From: Planctomycetota bacterium
Lineage (GTDB): Bacteria; Planctomycetota; Planctomycetia; Pirellulales; Pirellulaceae
Direction of reading: 5' to 3'
NCBI GenBank assembly: GCA_026692905.1
Contig: JAPLNL010000113.1
Location: 1 to 64,000, forward strand
Length of the DNA: 64,000 bases
The position numbers and the translations under genes were made by a program. Shown here piece by piece: positions 17,944-27,155 of the stretch (positions are counted from its first letter, which is position 1; each line of letters begins with the position of its first letter). Under the pieces are notes generated by a model. That model ran no database searches. It worked only from the letters and a program-made list of their open reading frames with translations, and was not told where the DNA came from.

Positions 17944-19053
17944 TCAAAGTGTCCCGCGGGTCTCTTGCTCGCGTTCAATGGCTTCAAAAAGTGCTTTGAA
18001 ATTGCCTTTGCCGAAGCTCTTAGAACCTTCGCGCTGAATGATTTCAAAGAACAGCGTCGGACGGTCTTGGACGGGTTTGGTGAAAATCTGCAACATATAA
18101 CCTTCGTCATCGCGATCGACCAGAATTCCCAATTCCGCTAGCTCATCGAGATTCTCTTTGATGCCACCGATGCGATCTGCAAGTCCTTCGTAGTAGGTTT
18201 TCGGGACGCGCAAAAAGGAAACATCGTTGGCCTTGAGGGCACGCACCGTTTTGACAATGTCGTTGGTTGCCATTGCGATATGCTGCACCCCCGCACCGCC
18301 ATAGAAATCAATGTATTCCTCGATCTGGCTCTTTCGGCGACCTTGTGCTGGTTCGTTGATCGGAAACTTGATTTTGCCCCGACCGCTCTGAACCACCTTG
18401 GACATCAACGCAGAGTACTCGGTCGATATGTCTTGATCATCGAACGAGACCAGTTGTTCGAAGCCGAGAACCTTGCGATAGAACTCGACCCATTCGTTCA
18501 TTCTCCCCTCCTCGACGTTTCCCACAATATGATCGATTCCCAATAAGCCAGTTGGGTGATAGGTCGCAGGATTGTAGCGAGACGGATCGATCGGATCAAA
18601 GCCGGGGGCAAAGGCTCCGTGGTAGTTGTCGCGGTTGACAAAAGTATGGGTCGTATCACCATAGGCTCGAATGGTAGCATACTCGTACAAACCGTACTGG
18701 TCCTCGATAGCCCGAGGTCCTATGACACCTATCGCGCCGCGTTCTACAGCCAGGTTATAAGCGTGGCGGACATTGTCCACTTGCAAGGCAATGTCGGAGA
18801 CGCCATCACCGTGCAGGATCAGTCGCGAAGAATCGGGATGGTTGGCCCTCAGGGGCGACATGATGACGAAGGTAATGCCACCTTGCTGAACGACATAACC
18901 CGCTTCATGCTTGACTTTGGTCTCCAAACCAGCGTAAGCCACTACGTCAAAACCGTACGCATTTCGATAGAAGTAAGCAGATTGCCGAGCATTGCCCACA
19001 AAAAACCGAACATGGTCGATCTTTCGAATGGGCATTTCATCTTTTGTTGACAT
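17944..19053 (-). CDS. hppD: 4-Hydroxyphenylpyruvate dioxygenase
   Basis: Converts 4-hydroxyphenylpyruvate to homogentisate with Fe(II) and O2. 369 aa from the ATG at 19053, the normal size. Two VOC domains: residues ~12-150 and ~170-355. Ligands: GIDHIVGNVEEGRMNEW (His), GVQHIAMATND (His) and PTLFFEIIQREGS (Glu). The frame extends to 19302 through a dispersed repeat; I reject that extension because the start at 19053 has a purine stretch GGAAC about 13 bases upstream and gives the family length. It is first in the operon with the FAH gene and hmgA. Confidence 0.95.
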   Translation of the reverse strand: MSTKDEMPIRKIDHVRFFVGNARQSAYFYRNAYGFDVVAYAGLETKVKHEAGYVVQQGGITFVIMSPLRANHPDSSRLILHGDGVSDIALQVDNVRHAYNLAVERGAIGVIGPRAIEDQYGLYEYATIRAYGDTTHTFVNRDNYHGAFAPGFDPIDPSRYNPATYHPTGLLGIDHIVGNVEEGRMNEWVEFYRKVLGFEQLVSFDDQDISTEYSALMSKVVQSGRGKIKFPINEPAQGRRKSQIEEYIDFYGGAGVQHIAMATNDIVKTVRALKANDVSFLRVPKTYYEGLADRIGGIKENLDELAELGILVDRDDEGYMLQIFTKPVQDRPTLFFEIIQREGSKSFGKGNFKALFEAIEREQETRGTL

Positions 19054-19154
19054 CGTCGAGTGTTCCTGCAGTGTCGCGTTCCCAAAACCTTCTCGAACTG
19101 ATTGTAGCGTTTTCATCGCCGTCGAGAGCATGTGCGTCAGGAATGGCGGGCTCC

Positions 19155-19265
19155 TACTCAATGAACTGGTGCTCCTGCTCGTACCCGATTGTCCACTGTC
19201 TCGAGCACGAACACCGCCCTTTGGGCGGAGTACGAGTTCGCTCCCACGGGGAATTGGGATGGGAC
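19155..19265. repeat. Dispersed repeat, family E copy 1
   Basis: Contains TACTCAATGAA, GATTGTCCA and GCCCTTTGGGCGGAGTACGAG. A copy at 25548-25657 shares the same order and spacing. Translation in one frame gives spurious low-complexity Tyr/Ser/Glu strings; no gene is supported. Confidence 0.75.
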
Positions 19266-19357
19266 TGGCAAAGATGTGTGTAATGGCAAGCCTGACGCCC
19301 AACGGCTAATTGACCGACTAAATACGTTTAACTGTCCCGGCACTCGAAGAACGCCAT

Positions 19358-20689
19358 CTACTTCTGGATGCAATACAGCTTGGTCCAGCTACGAAGAAAC
19401 ACTTGATCGCCAACTGCGACCATGGAAGCATCGATGGAATCGTTAAGTTGATTTGTGGCCACAACGTCCAAGCTCTCGTTGTCTTTTAACACCAGCGTTG
19501 TGCCATCGCGACCAGTGAAGTAAAGATGTCCATTGGCTGCTACTGGCGACGAATACAACGTGCCAACTCCGGACAGTCTCTTCCGCTCAAAGAGTACTTT
19601 TCCTGTTCGTGCATCGACACCGCTCAGGACATCGGAGTTTGCTGCCGTAAAGAGCAATCGAGTGCCCGTTAAGATCGGCGACGGAACATAGGGTGTGCCT
19701 TTGTTCACATTCCAAACCACTTTGTTCGCGTTCGTAATGTCCCCGACGGAGTCGAGAGGTATTGCGTTGGCACAGGCTGCTCTGTATCCGCTCATGCAAA
19801 TTGCATTGTTTTCAAATCGAATCGGCGAGGGAATAGCGTTGGTGGTCTGACCACCACAAGACCAAAGTTGCTCGCCCGTTAGTACATCGTAGGCTCGAAC
19901 GCGATTGGTGCCGTTGACGATCGCCATCGTCTTGCCGTGGTACTCTGTGACGAACGGTGTGTTCCAGGAAGTCACTTCTTCCGATCGATCAACTTTCCAT
20001 TTTTGCTTGCCTGATTTTTTGTCGAGTGCAACGATGAATGACCCTTCCTCCTGATCCCAATTCACGATCAGCGAGTCCCCGGCCAAGACTGGGGTGACAG
20101 CTTCTCCCCAACCGAGTCGAGTTCGCATGTCACCAAGGTCCTCTTGCCATATCAAATCTCCGCTGAGCGAATAGCAAAAAATGCCTCGCGAACCGAACGA
20201 CACGTAGAGCCGTTCGCCATCCGTCGTTGGTGAGCCGGCAGCGTACGTATTGGTCTCGTGACGGCCTTCGTGTGGGACTTGTTCCGTTGCCACTTTTTGC
20301 CACCGCGTTTTACCTGATATTCGATCGACACAAGTGACGACGAATCGGTAATAAAACGCGTCTGGTTTTGTCTTGGCACGCTCGTCGATGACGACAGGTG
20401 CTGGACTCTTTTTGTCCGTCTTCTCTGCAGAAGCAACGAAAACTTGATCACCCCAAACGATGGGAGTTGCGGTCCCTTCGCCGGGCAAGTTCACGGTCCA
20501 TTTGATGTTGGTTTTGGTATCCCAATTCAACGGTGGTTTTGCGTTTGAGCTGGCAACACCATCGGCGGTTGGACCACGCCAATGCGTCCAGTTATCCAGT
20601 TCGTTGCCAAGAGAAGTTGGCGCAATTGGCATGGCCAACGTTGCCAAGATTGAGAGAGCCAGGCGCATAGGATACTCTTGGATTTTCAT
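19358..20689 (-). CDS. PQQ-like beta-propeller protein, exported
   Basis: 443 aa with a signal-type N-terminus (LALSILATLAMPIAPTSLG). The body has repeated blades with W-rich strands: NWTHWRGPTADGVASS, KWTVNLPGEGTATPIVWGDQVF, DLIWQEDLGDMRTRLGWGE, LLFTAANSDVLSGVDARTGKVLF. This is the PQQ/BamB-type propeller family. No PQQ site is proven, so it may be a scaffold or lack a cofactor. Separate from the hppD operon, in the same direction. Confidence 0.88.
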   Translation of the reverse strand: MKIQEYPMRLALSILATLAMPIAPTSLGNELDNWTHWRGPTADGVASSNAKPPLNWDTKTNIKWTVNLPGEGTATPIVWGDQVFVASAEKTDKKSPAPVVIDERAKTKPDAFYYRFVVTCVDRISGKTRWQKVATEQVPHEGRHETNTYAAGSPTTDGERLYVSFGSRGIFCYSLSGDLIWQEDLGDMRTRLGWGEAVTPVLAGDSLIVNWDQEEGSFIVALDKKSGKQKWKVDRSEEVTSWNTPFVTEYHGKTMAIVNGTNRVRAYDVLTGEQLWSCGGQTTNAIPSPIRFENNAICMSGYRAACANAIPLDSVGDITNANKVVWNVNKGTPYVPSPILTGTRLLFTAANSDVLSGVDARTGKVLFERKRLSGVGTLYSSPVAANGHLYFTGRDGTTLVLKDNESLDVVATNQLNDSIDASMVAVGDQVFLRSWTKLYCIQK

Positions 20690-20913
20690 AGGTGTGAGGG
20701 GTGGCCAAAGAAACTTGATTCAGTATGAAGCCCGCAATCATCTTTGGGTAGCTAAAACGCTGAACTTCTATGGGAGAGCGAGGCTCCTGCCGAGCTTTCG
20801 ACGCTACGGTTCGGCAGGAGCATCACCTCCCGAAGATCTTAACAGGCTACTACTGAATTCGTAGGAATTCAGAACCAACTGAATTCTTACGCGAGCTATC
20901 CGGATACGTTCGC
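20690..20913. repeat. Region with repeats D and C between two genes
   Basis: Positions 20767-20845 carry a repeat built on GGCTCCTGCCGAGC whose reverse complement occurs at 23895-23945. Positions 20853-20895 carry palindromic repeat family C (CTGAATTCGTAGGAATTCAG). No gene is supported in this gap. Confidence 0.65.
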
Positions 20914-22260
20914 TCAGGAGATCCAAGTTGGTTCCCAGCCTTTGCGATACGGCTTGCTTAAACAATCGTTCGCTTTGGCGTTATTGGTAATTCGCATAGC
21001 TTTTGAGTCCCATTTGATCTCTTGTTCCGGGAAACGGATACCGATCGTTCCCAGCAGAACGGCTTCGGTTAGTGGGGCTGCGTAGTCGAAATGCGACGTT
21101 GTTTGGCCGACGCCTCTGCATGCGTCCGCCCATTGAACATAGTGATCGACTTCCGGAACCACAGGAGTTTTGTCTTTGGGGAACTTTTCTTCGGGAAAGA
21201 GCACAGGCATGGCTACGTGCGGAATGACCAGCGAGCCTTTTTCGCCAATCAGCACTGAGCCTGCGCTGGGCAGCTTGTACGAGGCGGGAATGTCACCGAG
21301 CAATTCTCGGTTGGGGGCTGCTCCGGCGGCGTCATACCAAGTCAGACGAATCGTGGAATCCTTGGTGTATTCGGTGCCTGGGAAGTCGTATACGACGGTC
21401 GCGCGGTCCGTCCAAGTATCGGGCATCAACGTGGGTGCTGTCGCGCGAAGTCCGTTTGGTGCACCTAGCTTCAGCGACTTGAAAACCGGGTCCAAGATAT
21501 GGCAGCCGAAGTCGCCGATCTGTCCGGTACCGTAAGCTTGCCATCCTCGCCAATTGAACGGGTGGTACATGGCTTCCTTGTAAGGACGCTCGGCCGCAAC
21601 ACCTTGCCATAGATCCCATCGGACATGGTTGGGAATTGGATCGGCACCCTCGGGACGCGCGATGTGCCGCGGCCAAGTCGGCGAGCCACCTTGCCAAGAA
21701 TGCACCTCCTTGACCTTGCCAATCATTCCCGAATGAACGATTTTCACTGCGGTTCGGTAGGCGGAGTGCGATTGGATCTGGTTGCACATTTGGGTTACAA
21801 CGTTGAACTTCTTAGCGGCCATTTGCATCTGTCGCGCTTCAAATACCGTATGGGTGAGCGGCTTTTGACAAAAAACATGCTTGCCCAATTGCATCGCAGC
21901 CAGAGCAATGGGTGCATGCATGAAGTCGGGGGTGGAGACCAGCACTCCCTGGATGTCTTTGGCATCGTCGAGCAGTTTTCTCCAGTCTTCGAACTTGCGA
22001 GCGGCAGGGTATTTTTCGGCTGCATTTCCAAGATGGTTTTTCGAGGCATCGATGTCGCACAGCGCGATGACCTCAACCTCGGGACTTGCGGCCACCCCGT
22101 TCAAATCGCTAAAGCCCTTTCCCCCTGTGCCAATACTAGCGATGCCCAAACGCCGGTTCGCTCCGAAAACCCTCGAGTATTGGAGCGCGGGCAAGGCGAT
22201 TGCAGCACCAGCCAAGGATGCAGTTTTTACAAACGAACGGCGATTGGATTTCAATGTCAT
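20914..22260 (-). CDS. Gfo/Idh/MocA-family oxidoreductase, Tat-exported
   Basis: 448 aa. The N-terminus NRRSFVKTASLAGAAIALPALQ is a twin-arginine signal. The Rossmann fold follows: LGIASIGTGGKGFSDLNG, VIALCDIDASKNHLG, and VLVSTPDFMHAPIALAAMQLGKHVFCQKPLTHT (the EKP-like site, here CQKP). The C-terminal alpha/beta half contains PYKEAMYHPFNWRGWQAYGTGQIGDFGCHI. Sugar or polyol substrate is unknown. Such exported members are abundant in planctomycetes. Confidence 0.93.
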   Translation of the reverse strand: MTLKSNRRSFVKTASLAGAAIALPALQYSRVFGANRRLGIASIGTGGKGFSDLNGVAASPEVEVIALCDIDASKNHLGNAAEKYPAARKFEDWRKLLDDAKDIQGVLVSTPDFMHAPIALAAMQLGKHVFCQKPLTHTVFEARQMQMAAKKFNVVTQMCNQIQSHSAYRTAVKIVHSGMIGKVKEVHSWQGGSPTWPRHIARPEGADPIPNHVRWDLWQGVAAERPYKEAMYHPFNWRGWQAYGTGQIGDFGCHILDPVFKSLKLGAPNGLRATAPTLMPDTWTDRATVVYDFPGTEYTKDSTIRLTWYDAAGAAPNRELLGDIPASYKLPSAGSVLIGEKGSLVIPHVAMPVLFPEEKFPKDKTPVVPEVDHYVQWADACRGVGQTTSHFDYAAPLTEAVLLGTIGIRFPEQEIKWDSKAMRITNNAKANDCLSKPYRKGWEPTWIS

Positions 22261-22417
22261 AGCGAGACTCGGGTAAGATGGAGGTCTGGTTTGTTGGCAA
22301 GAGGATCACCATTTTAACGGAATTGGCATTGCCAGTAGGCACAGCGAAGAGAGAATCGCAAAAAAATCGATATGCACTTGGGTGAGCGGCAGGAAAAAAC
22401 ATACCACGACTCGTATT

Positions 22418-22467
22418 TGGATTCGCCAGAATTCAACTGGTTCTGAATTCTTACGCATTCAGCTACG
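22418..22467. repeat. Palindromic repeat, family C copy 4
   Basis: TGGATTCGCCAGAATTCA then CTGAATTCTTACGCATTCAG: imperfect inverted arms in the gap between the oxidoreductase and the LarA-like gene. It lies in the shared divergent intergenic region (22261-22525). Confidence 0.7.
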
Positions 22468-22525
22468 GTAGATTTCTTTCCGCAGTTCGCCCTGGACTCC
22501 TCAAAGCAATTCGGACCAATTCACC

Positions 22526-23806
22526 ATGAAACTCCCAAAAGTGCTTCGCGTTCGACAAAACTTCGTAGTCGGCCCCAAGGTCGATATTCAGTCGACTCTG
22601 AGGTCAGAGATGAAGAAGTTTGCAAACAGGATTCGCCATGGTGATCGAATTGCAGTGGGGGTTGGGAGCCGTGGCATTACCAATCTCCCTCTTATCGTCG
22701 AAACGGTTCTCGAGGAACTCCATCGGTACGGTGCGAAACCTTTTATTATCCCGGCCATGGGTAGCCACGGCGGAGCAACGGCGCAAGGCCAACGCGACGT
22801 ACTCGCTACGTACGGCATAACGGAAAGCTCGATGCGAGTCCCGATTCTGGACTCGATGGAGGTAACGCAAGTCGGAATCTCCAGCGATGGTATTCCGGCC
22901 TACTGCAGCACGGAAGCGAGAGCGGCCGATGGCATTGTGCTCATCAATCGAATCAAGCCGCACACGGATTTCTTTGGCACTCTTGGAAGTGGATTGACCA
23001 AGATGTGCGTTATCGGATTGGGTAAACGAACAGGTGCCACGGCGATGCATCTAGCTGCCATGCAATTTGGGCACGAGCGAGTGATTCGAAACCTGGCAAA
23101 AGTGGTCATCCAAAACGCCCCAGTCTTGGGTGGTATCGCAATCGTTGAAAATCAGTTTCATGACACCGCCAAAATTGTAGCCGTCCCCGTTGATGAACTT
23201 GAGGCGGTGGAAAACGAATTGCTTGTGGAAGCCAAATCGCTGATGCCTCGATTGCCGTTTGAAGAATTGGATTTATTGATCGTTGATCAAATAGGAAAGA
23301 ACATAAGCGGTGCAGGAATGGATCCAAACGTCATCAATCGAAGCGTGCATGGTTATGATAGTCTGCCCGCACGAGGGGAGCGCACGTCGCCGTTTATCAG
23401 GAGAATTTACATTCGAAATTTGACACCGGAAACGCATGGAAACGCCATCGGTATCGGCATGGCGGACGCGGTTACGAGTCGCTTGGTTGCATCGATGGAC
23501 ATGCAGGTTACCAATATCAATGCCCTGACAGCTTTGACGCCTCAGAGCGCCAAGATCCCGATCGCATTCGAAACGGATCGCGAGGCGATCGAACAAATGT
23601 TGGCTTCTTTACCAATTTCCAATTGGTCCGATGCAAAGGTGGCGAGGGTACTTGATACGCTATCGGTTGCGGAAATGGAAATCTCCGAATCGCTTTGGAG
23701 TGAACACTCGTCGGATGGTCCGTTAATCGCTTTGACTGAGTTAAGAGAAATTGGCTTCGACAAAGTGGGTAACTTAGCGAGCCCCCCCAACAATCCCACA
23801 ATATAG
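22526..23806 (+). CDS. LarA-like (lactate racemase domain, DUF2088) protein
   Basis: 426 aa. N-terminal domain motifs of the LarA family are seen: [47 protein letters not shown], and [38 protein letters not shown]. LarA proper needs a nickel pincer cofactor made by LarB/C/E; none is in the window, so racemase activity is not shown. Start ATG at 22526. The next gene begins 10 bases after its stop. Confidence 0.85.
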   Translation: MKLPKVLRVRQNFVVGPKVDIQSTLRSEMKKFANRIRHGDRIAVGVGSRGITNLPLIVETVLEELHRYGAKPFIIPAMGSHGGATAQGQRDVLATYGITESSMRVPILDSMEVTQVGISSDGIPAYCSTEARAADGIVLINRIKPHTDFFGTLGSGLTKMCVIGLGKRTGATAMHLAAMQFGHERVIRNLAKVVIQNAPVLGGIAIVENQFHDTAKIVAVPVDELEAVENELLVEAKSLMPRLPFEELDLLIVDQIGKNISGAGMDPNVINRSVHGYDSLPARGERTSPFIRRIYIRNLTPETHGNAIGIGMADAVTSRLVASMDMQVTNINALTALTPQSAKIPIAFETDREAIEQMLASLPISNWSDAKVARVLDTLSVAEMEISESLWSEHSSDGPLIALTELREIGFDKVGNLASPPNNPTI

Positions 23807-23816
23807 CCGGAAAATT

Positions 23817-25364
23817 ATGACATCAAGAAGTAAGAACAGGTTTTCGTTGAGTTTACCAATCAATGCTTTACTCAGGAGGTTGAGGCCCCTGGCGAACCGC
23901 GACGTCTCAAGCTCGGCAGGAGCCTTGCTCTCCCGGAGGTTTTTAAGGTACTTCGATTTGCAAAGATGTTTGTTCCCAGGCGGAAGCTTGGGAAGCAGAT
24001 GCTGGCGCACTATCTTTGCGAGTCTTCTCGTGCTGGTGCTGACGCCAAGTCTTTCGTCTGCGGATGATTTCGTGCGGGTTGCGACGTTTGATGTGGATGC
24101 AACGCCGCCGTTGGGTTCGGCCATGGCCTATGATCCCGTGAAGCGAGTAGATGAACTGACGCTTCGATGTCGAGGGATCGTGATTCTTGGCGCTGAGCAG
24201 CCCATCGTGCTCTGCGCGGTCGATTGGATCGGTATTGCCAACGAAGGGCACGATGCATTCAGGTCCGCGTTGGCAGAAGCTGCTGGGACAGTGCCAGCAC
24301 GAGTTGCGGTGCATGCGCTGCATCAGCACGATGCACCTGGTTGTGACTTCACTGCCGAAAAGATCATTCGCGAGCTGGGGCTACAAGGGTATTCACGTTT
24401 CGACGGGAAATTTCATCGGCTAGTCATGCAACGAGCAAGCGAGGCGATTCGTGCGGCACTACCGAATGCGAAGAAGGTAACTCATTTTGGGTTTGGGGAG
24501 TCGATGGTAAAACAAGTCGCGTCGAATCGTCGCGTTGCAGTCGGCCCCGACGGCAAGGTCGGGAGCATGCGAGGTAGCAGCTGCAAAGTCCCAAGCTTGG
24601 TCGCAATGCCTGAGGGCTTGATTGACCCTAATGTTGCTCTTCTTGGTTTTTGGAACGAAGACACCCCGGTGGCCATTTTGACCTCCTATGCATGTCATCC
24701 GCAAAGCTATTATCGATTGGGGATCCCAAGTCCTGATTTCCCCGGAATCGCTCGATTCATCCGGGGCCAGGATTTGAATATGGCGTTGCATGTCCATTTT
24801 AATGGCGCAGGCGGAAATATCGCTGCGGGTAAATACAACGATGGTTCGCAGCCCAAACGAATGATCCTTGCGAATCGACTTGCCGACGGCATGCGCGAGG
24901 CTTACGAAAAGTCGACGCGAGTTTCGCTTTCCGCCACAGACCTAGGTTGGAACAGCGAATCTGTGAGCTTGCCGATCGCAACTCATCTCAATCAAGCGGA
25001 CATGATCACAAAACTAAAAGGGACCGATCCGAAAGGCTACATCTCACTTGCCGATCAATTGGCTTGGTTGGAGCGAGTTCAAGCTGGGCATAAGATCGAC
25101 GTAACTTGTTTGCGAGTCGGCGATGTCCGGATGCTTCATCTACCCGGCGAATTGTTTGTCGAGTATCAATTGGCAGCCAAAGCCATGCGACCTGATTTGC
25201 ATGTGATGATGGCTGCTTACGGAGATTATGGGCCTGGGTACATTGGGACAGCGGCTTCTTATCCTGAAGGTGGTTACGAGACGGGCCCAACATCGTCCAG
25301 CGTGGCACCGGAAGTAGAGGCGGTTTTGATGAGTGCAATGAAGCGTTTGCTCAGTGAAAAATAG
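23817..25364 (+). CDS. Neutral ceramidase-like exported protein
   Basis: 515 aa. The core looks like a neutral/alkaline non-lysosomal ceramidase domain: [44 protein letters not shown], and [15 protein letters not shown] (zinc-type His motif), then [14 protein letters not shown] and [17 protein letters not shown]. The signal segment ([24 protein letters not shown]) lies near residue 65-85, after 60 odd residues that include repeat D; the real start may be a TTG near 23990. ATG 23817 has GGA close upstream. Substrate is unknown. Confidence 0.85.
   Translation: MTSRSKNRFSLSLPINALLRRLRPLANRDVSSSAGALLSRRFLRYFDLQRCLFPGGSLGSRCWRTIFASLLVLVLTPSLSSADDFVRVATFDVDATPPLGSAMAYDPVKRVDELTLRCRGIVILGAEQPIVLCAVDWIGIANEGHDAFRSALAEAAGTVPARVAVHALHQHDAPGCDFTAEKIIRELGLQGYSRFDGKFHRLVMQRASEAIRAALPNAKKVTHFGFGESMVKQVASNRRVAVGPDGKVGSMRGSSCKVPSLVAMPEGLIDPNVALLGFWNEDTPVAILTSYACHPQSYYRLGIPSPDFPGIARFIRGQDLNMALHVHFNGAGGNIAAGKYNDGSQPKRMILANRLADGMREAYEKSTRVSLSATDLGWNSESVSLPIATHLNQADMITKLKGTDPKGYISLADQLAWLERVQAGHKIDVTCLRVGDVRMLHLPGELFVEYQLAAKAMRPDLHVMMAAYGDYGPGYIGTAASYPEGGYETGPTSSSVAPEVEAVLMSAMKRLLSEK
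23888..23945. repeat. Repeat family D, second copy, in coding leader
   Basis: GCTCGGCAGGAGCC... CTCTCCC matches the reverse complement of 20767-20845. It falls in the N-terminal leader of the ceramidase-like gene. Confidence 0.6.
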
Positions 25365-25823
25365 TAGCTGTTTTCGTGAGAAACCAGATGCAATACATTG
25401 TTTTTGAACGCTGGTTTCTCACGAACCCGCTACATCATGAGTTAGCCATTGGGCGATAGCCCCGGTTCTCGACGAGTGTCTAGTCATTGGAAAACCGGGG
25501 CCATCGCCCTCAACTTTACCCAGATTTCTGGAAAGATTTCGTACTCGTACTCAATGAAATGGTACTCGTACTCGTACTCGATTGTCCATCCGATCGAGTA
25601 CGAGTACTGCCCTTCGGGCGGAGTGCGAGTACGAAAAACCCAAGGTAATTGGAATGTGATGTTCAAGGATCTGGGTAAAGATGAGGCTATCGGCCGACGG
25701 CTATTGGCCGGCTAAAGTCGGTACACCAGCCTAAAGCCGGTCCACCAACTAGACGTTCTGCTAAACTGCTGCGAAGCCGGGATTTCGTCGGCAATTTGCC
25801 AATGCACACCTGCGACTGAGCCT
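25365..25823. repeat. 459-base gene-free region rich in inverted repeats
   Basis: It holds a perfect 13-base inverted repeat (CGTGAGAAACCAG at 25375-25387 and its complement at 25411-25423), a second stem at 25449-25509 (GGGCGAT/ATCGCCC with CCCCGGTT/AACCGGGG), and family E copy 2 at 25548-25657 (GTACTCGTACTC runs, GATTGTCCA, GCCCTTCGGGCGGAGTGCGAG). Short frames here are repeat-derived. The first stem could end the ceramidase transcript. Confidence 0.7.
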
Positions 25824-26807
25824 ATGTTTCGAATCCTGTTGAAAAAGTACATCAATGAAGCCATGCTGTTGTGGTGTGCTTGCGCATTGGTCCTTTTCTT
25901 TTTCCCGTGGGTTCGGATTTGGACAGTCAGCCAGTTTGAGTTGAGCGGCTTTGCACCCTTGATCGAGCAGTTTCGTGCTTTTGAGAAATTCTCGCCGGTG
26001 CCGCTGGAGCAGTTTCTTACCTATCACGGCATGATCGGTTTTACATTCGATGAACCGGTGTTAATTCTGTGTGTTTTGGTGTGGAGCATCGCCCGGGGCA
26101 GCGATGTCGTCAGCGGCGAGCTTGGTCGGGGGACGATGGAAATGCTGTTGGCACAGCCATTGAGCCGCGGTCAGATTTTTGCTGCGCATGCGTTGGTAAC
26201 GATTACAGGCTTGGCATTGCTGTGTGGTCTGGTGCTCTTCGGCATTTATCTTGGGATCCAAACCAATGCGACGCCAGTGAGTAGCTCGGGCGTATTTCGT
26301 TTGCCGATCTTGAATATGAATATGACCAATCCATTTAGTGAAACGACAACGAAAATGGTACCGCTTTCCGAGTTGGTTTCGCCCAGCGTTTATGTCGTGC
26401 CGACGATGAACTTATTTGCTCTTGGGTTCATGCTCTTGGGGATGAGCGTCATGGTGAGTTCGTTTGAGCAATACCGATGGCGAACGATTGGCATTGTCAT
26501 CAGTGTTTACGTATTGCAGCTATTGCTTTTCATCTTATCAAAATCGACACCAAGGCTTGGTTTCTTAAAACCGTTTAGCTTCTTGGCGGCGTATCAGCCA
26601 GACTGGATCGTGCAGGAGGTTTTCCACTCGCCGGCATTGGCATGGGTTTGGCGGGTTGTTCCCGAGGCGACATCAGCCAACACGGCTGCCCAAGCATCAC
26701 GTCTCGGTCCTATGTTTTATGTGTCGGTTTTGATGGTGTTGGGCTGTATTTGTTATTCGATTGGCTATTATCGATTCAAAACGAGAGATTTGCCGGCACC
26801 ACAATAA
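25824..26807 (+). CDS. ABC-2-type transporter permease
   Basis: 327 aa integral membrane protein with about six hydrophobic segments (AMLLWCACALVLFFFPWV, GQIFAAHALVTITGLALLCGLVLFGIYL, YVVPTMNLFALGFMLLGMSVMVS, WRTIGIVISVYVLQLLLFIL and MFYVSVLMVLGCICYSIGYY). The segment ARGSDVVSGELGRGTMEMLLAQPLSRGQIF is typical of ABC-2 permeases. No ATPase gene is adjacent, so the partner lies elsewhere. Export substrate unknown. Confidence 0.85.
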   Translation: MFRILLKKYINEAMLLWCACALVLFFFPWVRIWTVSQFELSGFAPLIEQFRAFEKFSPVPLEQFLTYHGMIGFTFDEPVLILCVLVWSIARGSDVVSGELGRGTMEMLLAQPLSRGQIFAAHALVTITGLALLCGLVLFGIYLGIQTNATPVSSSGVFRLPILNMNMTNPFSETTTKMVPLSELVSPSVYVVPTMNLFALGFMLLGMSVMVSSFEQYRWRTIGIVISVYVLQLLLFILSKSTPRLGFLKPFSFLAAYQPDWIVQEVFHSPALAWVWRVVPEATSANTAAQASRLGPMFYVSVLMVLGCICYSIGYYRFKTRDLPAPQ

Positions 26808-26822
26808 GACTAAGGCAAAGCG

Positions 26823-27155
26823 TCAGAATTTGCTGAGAAATTCCTGATCGGCTTCGCTGAGTTGGGTCAATTCAATTTCACTCTGCGAACCATTGGGCTC
26901 CTCGAGCAAGACTATAGCATTACTCACATCCACCAACTTTGCGTTCAATTGGAATTGTCCCGTTTTATCCTTCCAAGTTCGAAAAGAATGGCGTTGATTC
27001 AAGTCAGCTGGGGGCGCGGGTGGGATTGGATTTGTGGGGTTCGATCTAACCAATGATGTGTCTGCGACGGTAGGCGAATCCTGGGTATTACCAGGGGCCT
27101 TGATTTTGATTGGCTCGCTGAGAATGGCTGAGATCAAACGAAAATTGGTGAGCAA
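26823..27155 (-). CDS. SHD1-domain segment, probably the 3' part of a split gene
   Basis: 110 aa if started at a TTG. The last ~60 residues match the SLA1 homology domain 1 common in planctomycetes: SFRTWKDKTGQFQLNAKLVDV, AIVLLEEPNGSQSEIELTQLSEADQEFL. It overlaps the end of 27134-29101 in the -1 frame. Reading back in that frame gives KRNHVFLLTNFRLISAILSE, which looks like a continuing propeller blade, so this is probably the C-terminus of the upstream protein rather than a gene of its own. Confidence 0.6.
   Translation of the reverse strand: MLTNFRLISAILSEPIKIKAPGNTQDSPTVADTSLVRSNPTNPIPPAPPADLNQRHSFRTWKDKTGQFQLNAKLVDVSNAIVLLEEPNGSQSEIELTQLSEADQEFLSKF

Noticed and set aside
19054-19302. Upstream extension of the hppD frame
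   Set aside because: It runs into repeat E and makes the protein longer than the family.
25449-25715. 88-aa frame with repeated Tyr/Ser/Glu
   Set aside because: It is translation of repeat family E; the same pattern is seen at 19155 and no ribosome site supports it.
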